In this document: positions 47,250 through 55,635 of the stretch, piece by piece
Layout of the letters: each line of letters opens with the position of its first letter
Position numbering within the stretch: the first letter of the stretch is position 1
DNA from: Solwaraspora sp. WMMA2065
GTDB lineage: Bacteria > Actinomycetota > Actinomycetes > Mycobacteriales > Micromonosporaceae
DNA length: 64,000 nucleotides
Assembly: GCF_030345075.1 (NCBI RefSeq)
Contig: NZ_CP128361.1
Span: 1,612,001-1,676,000 of the forward strand
Direction: 5' to 3'
The notes under the pieces: model-generated
What the model was told of the DNA's origin: nothing
What the model saw: the letters and a program-made list of their open reading frames with translations, nothing else
The model's database searches: none
Program-made: the position numbers and the translations under genes

Positions 47250-47257
47250 ACCTCTCG

Positions 47258-47644
47258 CTAACCCCATTGATCAGCCATGACGCCGGCCCCGCTGGTGAAC
47301 AGTTCGTTGGCGTACCGGCCACCGGGTGGCCCGGTGCGTTCCGTGGGCGGGAAGGCCGCGTCCAGCTCGTCCATGGCCAGGCTGAACCAGTCGACGGAGT
47401 CCTCGACCCGGACCTGTGCACTGCTGGCGGCCACGGTCCGGGCGGAAACGGAACGCAGTTCGACGTCGAGTGTCACAGCGTCGGGTCGCAGCAGCTGGCG
47501 CAGCGACACCACCGCTGCCCGCGTACGGTCGAGTGCGGCCTCGAGCCGGTGCAGGTGACCCGCCATGAGCTCGGCGCGTTGATACGGATCGTCGGTCGCG
47601 ATGAAGTCGGTGCCGGCACCGCGCCGGCCGTGCCGGCTTCTCAC
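47258..47644 (-). pseudogene. fragment of MerR-family regulator (C-terminal, GyrI-like half)
   Basis: 128 codons matching the coiled-coil linker and effector-binding part of MerR/GyrI-like regulators: 'HLHRLEAALDRTRAAVVSLRQLL', 'ELRSVSARTVAA' and 'GPPGGRYANELFT'. The N-terminal DNA-binding domain (about 70 residues) is absent and the end is cut short next to the IS copy. It cannot bind DNA as encoded. Remnant status is inferred from length and missing domains. Confidence 0.6.
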
Positions 47645-47646
47645 TG

Positions 47647-47976
47647 CTACGGGTCGGTCCCGTTGCCGGCGCGCGGGGCTTCCCGCACCCCGGGGTGGGT
47701 CAACGACCGTTTGTAGACGGCGATCGCCACCATCCGGCCGTCGCGTCCACCGCCGACGATCGTGGCGAGGATGCCGATCACCGGCGACTCGTCGCTGTCG
47801 TGGCCGTACCGGATGTCGGAGACTCGCACCCGCATCGAGCAGTCGCCGTACACCCAGTCGGCTTTGCCCAGGTGCAGCGTCTCACCGACCCGCAGCGGCT
47901 GGCAGACATCGTCGTCGTCCTTCCCGTGCGGGTAGCCGTCCGGCATCAGCCCGGACAGCTGCAGCACCGCCCGCAC
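47647..47976 (-). CDS. conserved-looking hypothetical protein, 5' end displaced by an IS605 element
   Basis: A 109-residue frame (first GTG at 47976) with 'LSGLMPDGYPHG', 'LGKADWVYGDCSMRVRV' and 'GILATIVGGGRDGRMVAIAVYKRSLTHPGVRE', well-patterned for a real soluble protein. In-frame codons continue upstream ('LDRWDPGKARRVRAVLQ') up to the end of the IS605-like element at about 48010, so the native start was probably lost. Family not recognised. Confidence 0.5.
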   Translation of the reverse strand: MRAVLQLSGLMPDGYPHGKDDDDVCQPLRVGETLHLGKADWVYGDCSMRVRVSDIRYGHDSDESPVIGILATIVGGGRDGRMVAIAVYKRSLTHPGVREAPRAGNGTDP

Positions 47977-49243
47977 CCGGCGGGCCTTGCCCGGGTCCCA
48001 CCGGTCGAGGTTGACTTCCTCCCCGCCCTGAAGGAACGGGGATTCCCTGGGTCGCCCCAGGGGGTTCCTGCTTCACCGACGACCGCCCCGTCCGAGAGGA
48101 GGACTCCCGGTGAGGTCTCACACCGCCTCCACAGGCAATCACGGAGAGCCCCTCCGCGAGAATGTTCCGGGCCGCGTTCACGTCCCGGTCGTGGGCCTGC
48201 CCGCACCGGCAGGTCCACGACCGGACCGCCAACGGCAGGTGTTCAGCCAGTACGCCACACGCGGAGCACAGTCGGGTCGACGGGAACCAGCGGTCCACGA
48301 CCACCAGATCCCGGCCGTACCAGTCGGTTCTGTACCCCAGCATGCTGCGGAACTGCCGCCAGGCCGCGTCGGAGACGGCGCGGGCCAGGCTGTGGTTGGC
48401 CATCATGTTGCGGACGGTCAGGTCCTCGATCACGATCGTCTGGGTTTCACGAACGAGCCGGGTGGTCAACTTGTGCAGGTGGTCGCGGCGGCGGTCGGCG
48501 ATCCGGGCGTGGATGCGGGCCACCGCCAGCCGGGCCTTGGCCCGGTTCGCGGAGCCTTTGGCCTTGCGTGCGAGGTTCCGCTGGGCGCGGGCCAGCCGCC
48601 GCCGGTCACGGCGTTCATGTCTCGGGTTGGGGATCTTCTCCCCGGTGGAGAGAGTGAACAGGCTGTCGAGGCCGGCGTCGACCCCCACCACAGCGGCGGT
48701 GGTGGCCGGGGCCGGGTCGATCCGGTCGTCGCAGAGCAGGGAGACGAACCAGCGGCCCGCCGGGTCCTGCGACACGGTCACCGTCGACGGCGCCGCGCCC
48801 TGCGGGAGCGGTCGGGACCAGACGATGTCCAACGGTTCGGTCATCTTCGCGAGGGTGAGCCGGCCGTCGCGCCAGCGGAACGCGCTGGCGGTGTACTCCG
48901 CCGACCGCCGCGACCTCTTCCTCGACTTGAACGTCGGGTACCGGGCCCGTTTGGCGAAGAAGTTGGCGAACGCGGTCTGCAGGTGCCGCAACGCCTGCTG
49001 CAGAGGGACGCAGGAGACGTCGTTGAGGAACGCCAGTTCGTCGGTCTTCTTCCACCCGGTGAGCATCGCCGACGTGGCGTTGTAGGTGACCCGTTCCCGA
49101 CGCAGGGTTCACGCCTCGGTGCGGGCGGCCAGCGCCTTGTTGTAGACCAGCCGGACACAGCCGAACGTCCGGGCGAGCTCGGTGGCCTGCCCGGGGGTGG
49201 GGTGGAAGCGGTACCTGAACGCCCGCTTCACGGTCCTGGACAC
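47882..49243 (-). pseudogene. tnpB: TnpB RNA-guided nuclease with in-frame TGA stop
   Basis: Starting at GTG 49243 ('VSRTVKRAFRYRFHPTP'), the frame reaches 'NKALAARTEA', then TGA at 49109-49111, and continues in the same frame with 'TLRRERVTYN' and 'SAMLTGWKKT'. TnpBs usually have Trp there, so a TGG-to-TGA change is likely. The RuvC residues are otherwise intact ('GVDAGLDSLF', 'IEDLTVRNMM', 'HDRDVNAARN'), as is the zinc ribbon CSAC...CRCG. The normal terminal stop is also lost, so the frame runs beyond the element to 47882. ATG 49066 could give a truncated protein. Confidence 0.85.
48010..48150 (-). ncRNA. putative omega RNA (reRNA) scaffold at the TnpB right end
   Basis: In IS605 elements the guide RNA overlaps the tnpB 3' end and finishes at the right-end boundary, with the following host bases as guide. 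The hairpin at 48021-48041 and the GGAGGAAGTCAAC terminus fit. The guide would begin at about 48009 and read CTCGACCGGTGGGACC. The 5' limit is arbitrary, and transcription is not shown by sequence. Confidence 0.4.
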
Positions 49244-49400
49244 AGTCGACAGTCTAGCGATTCGGTCGTGAGCCGTGGGGTCGCGTGTGGGGTGGACGCC
49301 GGTCCGCCCCGGCGGCGGATCGGCTTTCCCTGCCCTGCTCCGCAGGAGTTCCGTTTCCTCCCCGGCCTCAAGGCCGGAGTATCCACGGAAGGACTCTGAT
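48010..49400 (-). mobile_element. IS605/IS1341-like element with TnpB only
   Basis: The right end has the characteristic GGGCGGGGAGGAAGTCAAC sequence (ending about 48010 on the minus strand) with a CCCCG/CGGGG hairpin at 48021-48041. The left end has the palindrome CCGGCCTCAAGGCCGG at 49362-49377. No Y1 (TnpA) transposase is present, so it moves, if at all, with help in trans. No target duplication, as expected for this superfamily. The left boundary is approximate. Confidence 0.8.
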
Positions 49401-49637
49401 GACCAGCGACCGCAGCATCGGCCGGCACGGCGCGGCGACGTCACAGGTGCGGCATTCGCCGAGCCGCGCCGACGGCAGATGCTCGGCGATGTCGAGCCGC
49501 GCCTGGCGCACCGCCTGCGCCACGACGGTGTCACCGGGGTCAAGCGCGGCGTCGATCGCACTGGCCGGGGCGGGGTCGACCGCGCGGGCGGCGGTCAGCC
49601 GGCGCGTCCCGCCGATCCCGTCATTCCTGTACACCAC
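49368..49637 (-). CDS. small Cys-containing hypothetical protein, 3' end altered by the IS605 element
   Basis: 89 residues, of which about the first 79 are native. GTG 49637 is preceded by aaggagg six bases upstream, a strong start. The visible part has 'AVRQARLDIAEHL' and a cysteine cluster 'GECRTCDVAAPC', perhaps a metal or zinc-knuckle site. The last residues are read from the IS left end. Family not recognised. Confidence 0.5.
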   Translation of the reverse strand: MVYRNDGIGGTRRLTAARAVDPAPASAIDAALDPGDTVVAQAVRQARLDIAEHLPSARLGECRTCDVAAPCRPMLRSLVIRVLPWILRP

Positions 49638-49980
49638 CAGGATCCTCCTTGGATAGCCGAATCAGTTGCGACATCCCACCCTGGACTCCGATTCACGGTT
49701 AGCGGAACCCGAGCGGTGACCCCGTGCACGCCGGGAGTCCCATGACGCGGACCTCGACCACCGCGAGGGGAACTGAGGGATGCGAAAGCCTTGCAGCGTC
49801 AAGTGTCCATCTGATAGATGCTCGAAGATCAATCACTCAACCTGATCTTGCAGTTATCCGCAGGACCGAGATCCATGCTGGACGCCTTTGCATTCGTCAA
49901 GGAAGATGGTTGGCGACTTCACGCAACGGGGACGCCTTTCGGCGATGCCTCCGCCGCGTGGGCACGAGGGAATCCGAGGG
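49638..49980. other. intergenic region, no supported gene
   Basis: 343 bp between the small minus-strand gene and the second IS66 element. A plus-strand frame beginning at 49818 runs across the IS boundary and lacks a ribosome site, so I do not call it. The segment before 49981 should hold the native promoter of the XRE gene now separated by the IS. Confidence 0.5.
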
Positions 49981-49988
49981 ATGCGAGG

Positions 49989-51690
49989 GTAAACATTCAG
50001 GTGGTGCGCGAAGAGTGACGGTCAGCGCGGGTTGAGTGACGGGGTTCGACCGGCTCGACGCCGTTCTGTCCGTTGTGGTTTGATCTTGGCGTGTCGGTGT
50101 CGGAGGATCTGTCTCGTGAAGAGTTGATCTCGCTGGCACGGACGCAGGACGCTCGGATTGCTGAGCAGGACGCGCAGATCGCGGAGTTGACGGCGGCGTA
50201 CGAGGCGCTCGCGGTGCGGCTGGCGCGGGTCGAGCATCTGTTGTCGCGGAACTCGTCGAACTCGTCGTCTCCGCCGTCGAAGGATGATGATCCGGGGCGT
50301 ACGCCACCTGCGGCGAGGAAGAAGCGGGACACCCCGGCGGGTACGCGGGGTAGGCAGCGGGGTGCGCCGGGGTCGAACCTGGCCTGGTCGGATGCTCCTG
50401 ATCAGCGGCGGGACCGGTTCCCCGAGGGTAGTTGCGGGTGCGGCGCGGAGTTGGTGGACGCGCGGGATCTGGGTGTGGTGGACCGGTATCAGCAGGTCGA
50501 GGTTCCGTTGATGACCGCGACGCTGACCCAGTACGACCAGCATGCGGTGCGGTGTGGGTGCGGGAAGCTGCACACCGCGGCCCGGCCGGAAGGCGCGGGG
50601 GCCGGTCCGGTGGGGTACGGCCCGAACCTGCAGGCGTGGGCGGTCTATCTGATGGTCGTGCATTTCATCCCGGTGCAGCGGTGTGTACAGATGCTTCGGT
50701 CGCTGACCGGTGCGACACCGTCGCCGGGGTTCGTGCACGGCGTGCTGACCCGGGTCGCGGCGCTGACCAGCGAGGTCGACAAACGGATCCGCATGTTGAT
50801 CACCCTGGCGTACGCGGTGTGCTGTGACGAGACGCCGCTGCGGGTCGGGCCAAAGAAACCGAGGCCGGGCCGGAAGAAGGCCGAGAAGTACCTGCTCGTG
50901 GCGTGTACCGAGTTGTGGACTCACTACCAGGTCGGTGACCGGGACCTGGCCACGTTCACGGCGTTCGTGGTCAAGGACCTGACCGGCTCGGTGGTCGTGC
51001 ACGACCGGTACCGGAACTACGACTCGGCCGAGTTGGGCACGCTGGTCCACCAACTGTGTTGCGCTCACCTGTTACGTGATCTTGACGGTGCGGCCGAGGT
51101 GTACCCCGACGCGGTCTGGCCGAAGCAGATCTCCGACGCGCTGCGCGCGCTGATCCACGAGACGAACACGGCCCGTGAGCAGAACCGGCCGGGCATCGAC
51201 CCCACAGTGAAGGCCGAGTTGCTGTACCGGCTGCACCACGGCGTGCTGGTCGGACTGTCCGACACCAGCACCATCGGCAACCGGCCGGGTGAGCGTAAAG
51301 CCCGCCTGCTGTTGGAAGTCTTCCGGGACCGACGTGCCGACGTGCTGCGCTTCGTTGACGACCTGTTGGTGCCGCCGACGTCGAACCAGGCCGAACGGGA
51401 CCTGCGACCGGCGAAGATCCAGCAGAAGATCTCCGGGCGGCTCACCAGCGAGCAACGCACCAAGGATCGGTACAAGATCCTCGGCTACGTCTCCAGCGCG
51501 GCGAAGAACGGCCTCGACAAAATGGCCGTCCTGCGCGACGCCATCCTCGGACGACCCTGGATGCCGAACCTACCCGCACCCACCTGACCCCCACCCCACC
51601 CAGGTCAACATCAGCCGGCGGCCACCAACCAACCGGCCATCACGCTATGCCACCACGCGGAATCCCAGCGCGCACCACCTGAATGTTTGC
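49989..51690 (+). mobile_element. IS66-family element B upstream of the XRE regulator
   Basis: 1,702 bp with terminal inverted repeats of about 20 bp (AAACATTCAGGTGGTGCGCG, ends GTAA at left and GCAA at right). It is flanked by an 8-bp target duplication atgcgagg (49981-49988 and 51691-51698). It is not closely related to element A. The insertion lies five bases before GTG 51704, and the duplicated GCGAGG supplies the remaining ribosome-site-like sequence. Confidence 0.93.
50091..51587 (+). CDS. tnpC: IS66-family transposase (element B)
   Basis: A 498-residue transposase. An N-terminal coiled coil is followed by 'SRNSSNSSSPPSKDD', a Cys-containing segment 'SCGCGAELVDARD', and the core with 'VCCDETPLRV' (Asp), 'CCAHLLRDL' and 'TSNQAERDLRPAKIQQKISG' (Glu). 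GTG 50091 is the likely start; a second GTG at 50097 is possible. Sequence differs widely from the element A enzyme. No accessory tnpA or tnpB. Confidence 0.92.
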   Translation: MSVSEDLSREELISLARTQDARIAEQDAQIAELTAAYEALAVRLARVEHLLSRNSSNSSSPPSKDDDPGRTPPAARKKRDTPAGTRGRQRGAPGSNLAWSDAPDQRRDRFPEGSCGCGAELVDARDLGVVDRYQQVEVPLMTATLTQYDQHAVRCGCGKLHTAARPEGAGAGPVGYGPNLQAWAVYLMVVHFIPVQRCVQMLRSLTGATPSPGFVHGVLTRVAALTSEVDKRIRMLITLAYAVCCDETPLRVGPKKPRPGRKKAEKYLLVACTELWTHYQVGDRDLATFTAFVVKDLTGSVVVHDRYRNYDSAELGTLVHQLCCAHLLRDLDGAAEVYPDAVWPKQISDALRALIHETNTAREQNRPGIDPTVKAELLYRLHHGVLVGLSDTSTIGNRPGERKARLLLEVFRDRRADVLRFVDDLLVPPTSNQAERDLRPAKIQQKISGRLTSEQRTKDRYKILGYVSSAAKNGLDKMAVLRDAILGRPWMPNLPAPT

Positions 51691-52083
51691 ATGCGAGGGG
51701 CTTGTGAGCGGCAGCGAGTATCTGATATCGGAGCTACGGCGGGTGCGCGAGTCGATGGGCCTCACCCAGGAGTCCTGGGGTGAGCGCGTCCACTTCTCGG
51801 CAAAGCACGTCGGCTCGATCGAGCGCGGCGAACGCCCCGCCCTGCCCAACTACCTGGGCATGGTCGACAAGGTGTTCGGCACCGCCTTCATGAAGTTCTA
51901 CCGCGAGTTCGTCATCGGCGAACACGCCCCCGTGTGGCTACGGCCGTTCATCGAACACGAGCAGCAGGCCAGCTTGCTCCGTGTCTTCCAACCACTCGCA
52001 GTCCCTGGCCTACTGCAAACCGAGGCGTACGCGAGAACCATCATCTGAGGTGCCCCGAGGATTCCGGACAGGGAGCCAATAAG

Positions 52084-52965
52084 GAGGCTTATTCAGCAGG
52101 GCCCAGTAACCCACAGTGGACCCCCGATGAATGAGACGGCCCGCCCTCCCATAGGATGGAGTTTCCACACAACAACCAAAGAAAGCGGACCGCCGAGCAT
52201 GTATCATACCACCGGCTTCACGACCGATCAGATCCGCGACCTCTGCGTGCTGGTCCGCGCCGAATGCCGGAACCTGGGCATGGAACCGTGGCCCCCGGTC
52301 CTCGGCCTCTACCGTGCCCTCGTGGTCGCGTTGACCTACATGCGTCGTAACCGTGTCCAAGCGGAGATCGCCGAGGCGCACGGCGTCTCCCAGTCGACGA
52401 TCTCACGGGCGGTCACCGCCATCACCCCGGTCCTCGACCGCGTGCTGGCGGGGTTCGTGCCGACCGCCGACGAGCTCGACCCGACCGCCCAGTACATCGT
52501 CGACGGCACTCTGTTCCCCTGCTGGTCATGGCGCACGGACCGCTGTCTGTACTCCGGCAAGCACAAGACCACGGGCATGAGCGTCCAGGTCGCCTGTACC
52601 CTCGACGGCGCGCTCGCCTGGGTCTCCGATCCCGTCACCGGCAACCACCACGACTCGTACGCGATCAACGACACCGGTGTTCTCGTCAGCCTGAATCCCG
52701 GAGACTGGATCGGCGACAAGGGCTACGTCGGCAACGGCATGATCACTCCGTACAAGAAGCCCAAGGGCGGCGAGCTCACAGAGTGGCAGAAGGAATACAA
52801 CAGGCAGGTCAACAAGATCCGCTGGGTCGTCGAACAGGTCATCGCAAACCTGAAGACCTGGAGAATCCTGCACACCGACTACCGCAGACCGCTCGCGACC
52901 TTCACGGAAACGATCTCCTGTGTCATCGGGCTGCACTTCTACAGGATTGCCTGTGAATAGACCTC
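52084..52965 (+). mobile_element. IS5-type insertion sequence, copy 2 (intact)
   Basis: 882 bp with the same terminal repeats as copy 1 and a 3-bp target duplication aag (52081-52083 and 52966-52968). It is inserted in the left end of the IS3 element. The differing target duplications of the two copies show separate insertions rather than a composite transposon. Confidence 0.94.
52199..52960 (+). CDS. IS5-family DDE transposase (intact copy)
   Basis: A 253-residue transposase of the DDE_Tnp_4 (HARBI1-like) type. A helix-turn-helix 'QAEIAEAHGVSQSTISRAV' is followed by the catalytic residues in 'IVDGTLFPC', 'WIGDKGYVG' and 'WVVEQVIANLKTW'. ATG 52199 fits the family start; ATG 52127 is in frame but reads through the IS end region. 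It ends five bases inside the right terminal repeat. Confidence 0.93.
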   Translation: MYHTTGFTTDQIRDLCVLVRAECRNLGMEPWPPVLGLYRALVVALTYMRRNRVQAEIAEAHGVSQSTISRAVTAITPVLDRVLAGFVPTADELDPTAQYIVDGTLFPCWSWRTDRCLYSGKHKTTGMSVQVACTLDGALAWVSDPVTGNHHDSYAINDTGVLVSLNPGDWIGDKGYVGNGMITPYKKPKGGELTEWQKEYNRQVNKIRWVVEQVIANLKTWRILHTDYRRPLATFTETISCVIGLHFYRIACE

Positions 52966-53003
52966 AAGGTTACCCTGTAAGGAAAATCGAGGGAAGAAGC
53001 GCG

Positions 53004-53297
53004 ATGGCACGCATAAGCTCATACACCCCAGAGTTCCGTGAAGAAGCAGTGCAACTCGTTCTACAGTCGAACAAGCCAGTGTCGCAGGTTGCCCGGGAGA
53101 TCGACGTTCACCCGGAGACGCTCCGTTCCTGGGTCCGCCAGTACCGGCGGGAAAACAGCGGCGCCCAGGACAGCCCACCGATCGGCGTCGACGAGCGCGC
53201 TCGACTGAAGGAACTCGAACGTCGCAACCGGGAACTCGAAATGGAGAACAGCTTCCTGAAAAAAGCCGCGGCGTACTTCGCGAAGGACCCTCGGTAA
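53004..53297 (+). CDS. IS3-family OrfA
   Basis: 97 residues: HTH_Tnp_1 domain ('YTPEFREEAVQLVLQ', 'VSQVAREIDVHPETLRSWVRQ') and a leucine-zipper-like helix 'ELERRNRELEMENSFLKKAAAYF' in pieces. A slippery A6G run at 53259-53265 lies near its end, the usual site for -1 frameshifting to make the OrfAB transposase. gaggga precedes ATG 53004. Confidence 0.92.
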   Translation: MARISSYTPEFREEAVQLVLQSNKPVSQVAREIDVHPETLRSWVRQYRRENSGAQDSPPIGVDERARLKELERRNRELEMENSFLKKAAAYFAKDPR

Positions 53298-53302
53298 CGA
53301 GC

Positions 53303-54187
53303 TTGTACGAGTTCATCGAGACGATGCGACTCGACACCGCGAAGTACGCCTACCCCGTCGACTTCATGTGCGAACAACTCGGCGTGTCCAGGTCCGGATA
53401 CTACGAATGGCGAACCCGCCCCGACTCCGCGACCGCCACCCGCCGCGCCCACCTTCGATCGACCATCGAGGAGGTGTTCGCCGCGTCCGACGGCACCTAC
53501 GGGCATCGACGTGTCCACGCGCAACTGCGGCGCCAGGGCGTGTCCGCCGGGCCGGAACTCGTCCGCCAGCTGATGCGCGAGCTCGGGCTCGTGCCGTGCC
53601 AGCCCCGCCCGAGGCGGTGGGGTCTCACCCAGTCGTCGTCCGGCACGGTGCCTGACCTCGTCGGCCGGGAGTTCACCGCCGACGCGCCTGGCGAGAAGCT
53701 CGTCGGCGACATCACGTACATCCCGACCGGCGAGGGGTGGCTGTATCTGGCGACCGTCATCGACTGCTGCACGAAGGAAGTCATCGGATACGCGATGGAC
53801 GACCACTACCAGACGCCGTTGATATCCCGCGCCATCCGTAACGCCGCCCGGAATCGCGAACTCAGGAAGAACGCCATCTTTCATTCGGACCGGGGCAGCA
53901 ACTACATGTCGGACGACTACGGCAGAACGCTTCGGGATCTGAGGTTGCGGCGATCTGCTGGCCGGACCGGAATTTGTTTCGACAATGCGATGGCGGAATC
54001 GTTCTTCGGTGCGCTGAAGAACGAACGCGTGTCGCGTGTGAAGTATCCCACTCGTGAGGCGGCACGCCGGGACGTTACTGCCTACATCGAATTCTGGTAC
54101 AATCGTCAGCGTCTGCATTCAGCGGTGGGCTACCGACCTCCCCGGGAAGTCCACGCAGAGTTCGAGAACCTTCAAATCGCGGCGTGA
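53303..54187 (+). CDS. IS3-family OrfB (rve integrase core)
   Basis: 294 residues, normally made as an OrfAB fusion by frameshift at 53259-53265; the isolated start shown is TTG 53303. It contains 'MCEQLGVSRSGYYEW', 'TYGHRRVHAQLRRQG', and the DDE core in 'LVGDITYIPT', 'IFHSDRGSNYMS' and 'NAMAESFFGALKNE', ending 'RLHSAVGYRPP'. All catalytic residues are present, so the element may be mobile despite the nested IS. Confidence 0.93.
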   Translation: MYEFIETMRLDTAKYAYPVDFMCEQLGVSRSGYYEWRTRPDSATATRRAHLRSTIEEVFAASDGTYGHRRVHAQLRRQGVSAGPELVRQLMRELGLVPCQPRPRRWGLTQSSSGTVPDLVGREFTADAPGEKLVGDITYIPTGEGWLYLATVIDCCTKEVIGYAMDDHYQTPLISRAIRNAARNRELRKNAIFHSDRGSNYMSDDYGRTLRDLRLRRSAGRTGICFDNAMAESFFGALKNERVSRVKYPTREAARRDVTAYIEFWYNRQRLHSAVGYRPPREVHAEFENLQIAA

Positions 54188-54673
54188 AAGAACCGGCCGA
54201 ACCACTGTCCGGAAAACGCGAGGCCCCTCAATCACCGCCTACGGCGCAAGGGAGGAAGACTTGGAAGCCGCGCTCGGCACGCGACTCACCCGGCAGGAGA
54301 TTCTGCGCCGCAAACCCGACCCCTGCCAGCTCGTTGCGGTGATGGACGAGTGGATGCTTCATCGGGAGATCGGCGGGCCGGAGGTCATGCGGGAACAGCT
54401 ACTCGCGATCGTCGCCGCAAGCGAGTTGCCCAGCATCCGGGTGCACATCGTTCCGACCAGCGCGGGTGCCTACCTCGGGATGGATGGCCCGTTCACGCTC
54501 GCGACAGTCGAGGGCAGATCAGTCGGCTACCTTGAAGGCCACCTCAAGGGTCGCGTCGTGGAGGGCTCTGAGGACACCGCCGACCTCGAACGGACCTGGG
54601 AGGCCGTGCGGGAGTACGCTCTGCCGGGGAATCAGAGCCGCGACGTGATCATGAGGATGGCGGAGAAGTGGAC

Positions 54674-54853
54674 ATGACCGGCGCACGCTGGCACAAGAGC
54701 ACGCACAGCGACACGAGCGGCTGTGTCGAGGTGGCCGAGAATCTTCCTGGTCGGGTGTTCGTCCGGGACACCAAGGACCGCGATGGCGGCACCCTCGCCT
54801 TCGCCCCGGCTGCCTGGCGGTCGTTCATCGCCAACATCACCGTCACCCGCTGA
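54674..54853 (+). CDS. DUF397-domain small protein
   Basis: A 59-residue DUF397 protein: 'WHKSTHSDTSGCVEVAENL', 'VFVRDTKDRDGGTLAFAPAAWRSFI' in parts. It starts within the stop of the split XRE gene (ATGA) with ggag eight bases upstream. XRE(DUF5753)-DUF397 pairs of the Scr/WhiJ type act as regulator plus small partner in actinomycete development and antibiotic control. Its partner here is disrupted, so it may be an orphan. Confidence 0.92.
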   Translation: MTGARWHKSTHSDTSGCVEVAENLPGRVFVRDTKDRDGGTLAFAPAAWRSFIANITVTR

Positions 54854-54970
54854 TTACCGGCCAGCCGGAAGCTGACCGGCCCGGCTGCCACGCACCGCAG
54901 CCTCGGTCCGGTCCGGTCCGGTCCGCGATGAGGACCGGACCGAGGGCTGATCCGTACCCGCCAGCTATTC

Positions 54971-55597
54971 TCACACGTTCATCAGCAGCAGCATCGTCGC
55001 CATGCCTGCGCTCATGACGCCGTAGCTGAGCAGATGCAGCCGATGGCCGGACGTCGTCGCGGCGCGGTAGAGCCACCACAGCGCCCCAGCCGTACTCAGG
55101 GCCACGAAGACGACGTTCGTCATGTCCGCCCACGCCGGGGTGGGGGTCGGTTCCGCCCCGGCGGCGGCTACGCCATGCGCGTGCCCGGAGCCGCCGCCGA
55201 CCCCCAACTCCGACATCAGGGTCGGCATCGCCGCGAGCATCCAGATCATCGCCAGGTTCTGCGTGACGTGGCCCAGCACGTCGACGCGCTCCGACGTGCC
55301 ACGCGCCCGCCCGTACCCGGGCAGCAACGCGAGCACCAGGATGCCGAAGATCGCGACCTGCGCCCAGGCGACCGGGCCGTCCACCATCAGCCAGGCCATC
55401 AGAATCATCGCGACACTCATCACGCAGTGATTGATGTCGACCAGCTCCGCGTCGGAGAACGCCTGGTCGCGTGGCACGCCACGGCGACGGATGACCAGGT
55501 CACCGACACAGACGAGCCCTGTCAGCAGGAAAACGATCGTCAGGACGGGAACCCAGGGTGTCTCCAGCACGACTCTAGCTAGTACCACAGGTTCCAC
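54971..55597 (-). CDS. DUF5134-like integral membrane protein
   Basis: A 208-residue protein with about six membrane helices. Conserved-looking His/Met positions sit in the membrane ('DINHCVMSVAMILMAWLMVD', 'LGHVTQNLAMIWMLAAMP', 'YGVMSAGMATMLLLMNV') and a GHAHG stretch lies in a loop. This pattern is typical of DUF5134 proteins, which often sit near copper-handling genes; a metal role is inference. Start GTG 55597 is tentative. It is divergent from the PepSY gene with a very short gap. Confidence 0.75.
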   Translation of the reverse strand: MEPVVLARVVLETPWVPVLTIVFLLTGLVCVGDLVIRRRGVPRDQAFSDAELVDINHCVMSVAMILMAWLMVDGPVAWAQVAIFGILVLALLPGYGRARGTSERVDVLGHVTQNLAMIWMLAAMPTLMSELGVGGGSGHAHGVAAAGAEPTPTPAWADMTNVVFVALSTAGALWWLYRAATTSGHRLHLLSYGVMSAGMATMLLLMNV

Positions 55598-55635
55598 CGA
55601 CGAACAACGTGACGATCAGGGGAAGGGCCACCGCG

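Larger units (their letters stand above)
44440..47254 (+). mobile_element. IS5-type insertion sequence, copy 1, split by an IS66 element
   Basis: The ends are imperfect inverted repeats (GAGGCTTATTCA at the left; the right end reads GAGGTCTATTCA in reverse). A 3-bp target duplication tcg lies at 44437-44439 and 47255-47257. Without the inserted IS66 and its 8-bp duplication the element is 883 bp, one base longer than copy 2 (a sixth C in a C-run). The near identity of the copies indicates recent movement. Confidence 0.9.
52046..54230 (+). mobile_element. IS3-family element, itself carrying an IS5-type copy
   Basis: The ends are TGAGG...CCTCA with imperfect inverted repeats sharing TTCCGGACAG. 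The 3-bp target duplication atc lies at 52043-52045 and 54231-54233. Without the nested 882-bp IS and its 3-bp duplication it is 1,300 bp, the usual IS3 size. The nested copy sits 38 bp inside the left end, between the terminal repeat and orfA, so it may block the native promoter. Confidence 0.93.
51704..54677 (+). pseudogene. XRE/DUF5753-family regulator split by nested insertion sequences
   Basis: The 5' part (51704-52045, 114 codons) has the HTH 'MGLTQESWGERVHFSAKHVGSIERGERPAL' in pieces and the DUF5753 opening 'LAVPGLLQTEAYARTI'. The 3' part (54234-54677) continues with 'TAYGAREEDLEAALGTRLTRQEILRRKPDP', split here for length, and 'DEWMLHREIGGPEVMREQL'. Between them lies an IS3 element with target duplication atc. 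Joining the parts gives an uninterrupted frame of about 261 residues, normal for Scr1/WhiJ-type regulators. As it stands the 5' product stops at TGA 52046-52048. Confidence 0.92.

Noticed and set aside
49818-50018. 66-codon plus-strand gene
   Set aside because: It crosses the left end of IS66 element B and has no ribosome site, so it cannot be a native gene in this form.
44440-52965. The two IS5-type copies flanking 47.3-52.1 kb as a composite transposon
   Set aside because: Each copy has its own 3-bp target duplication (tcg and aag), so they inserted independently; no shared outer duplication exists.
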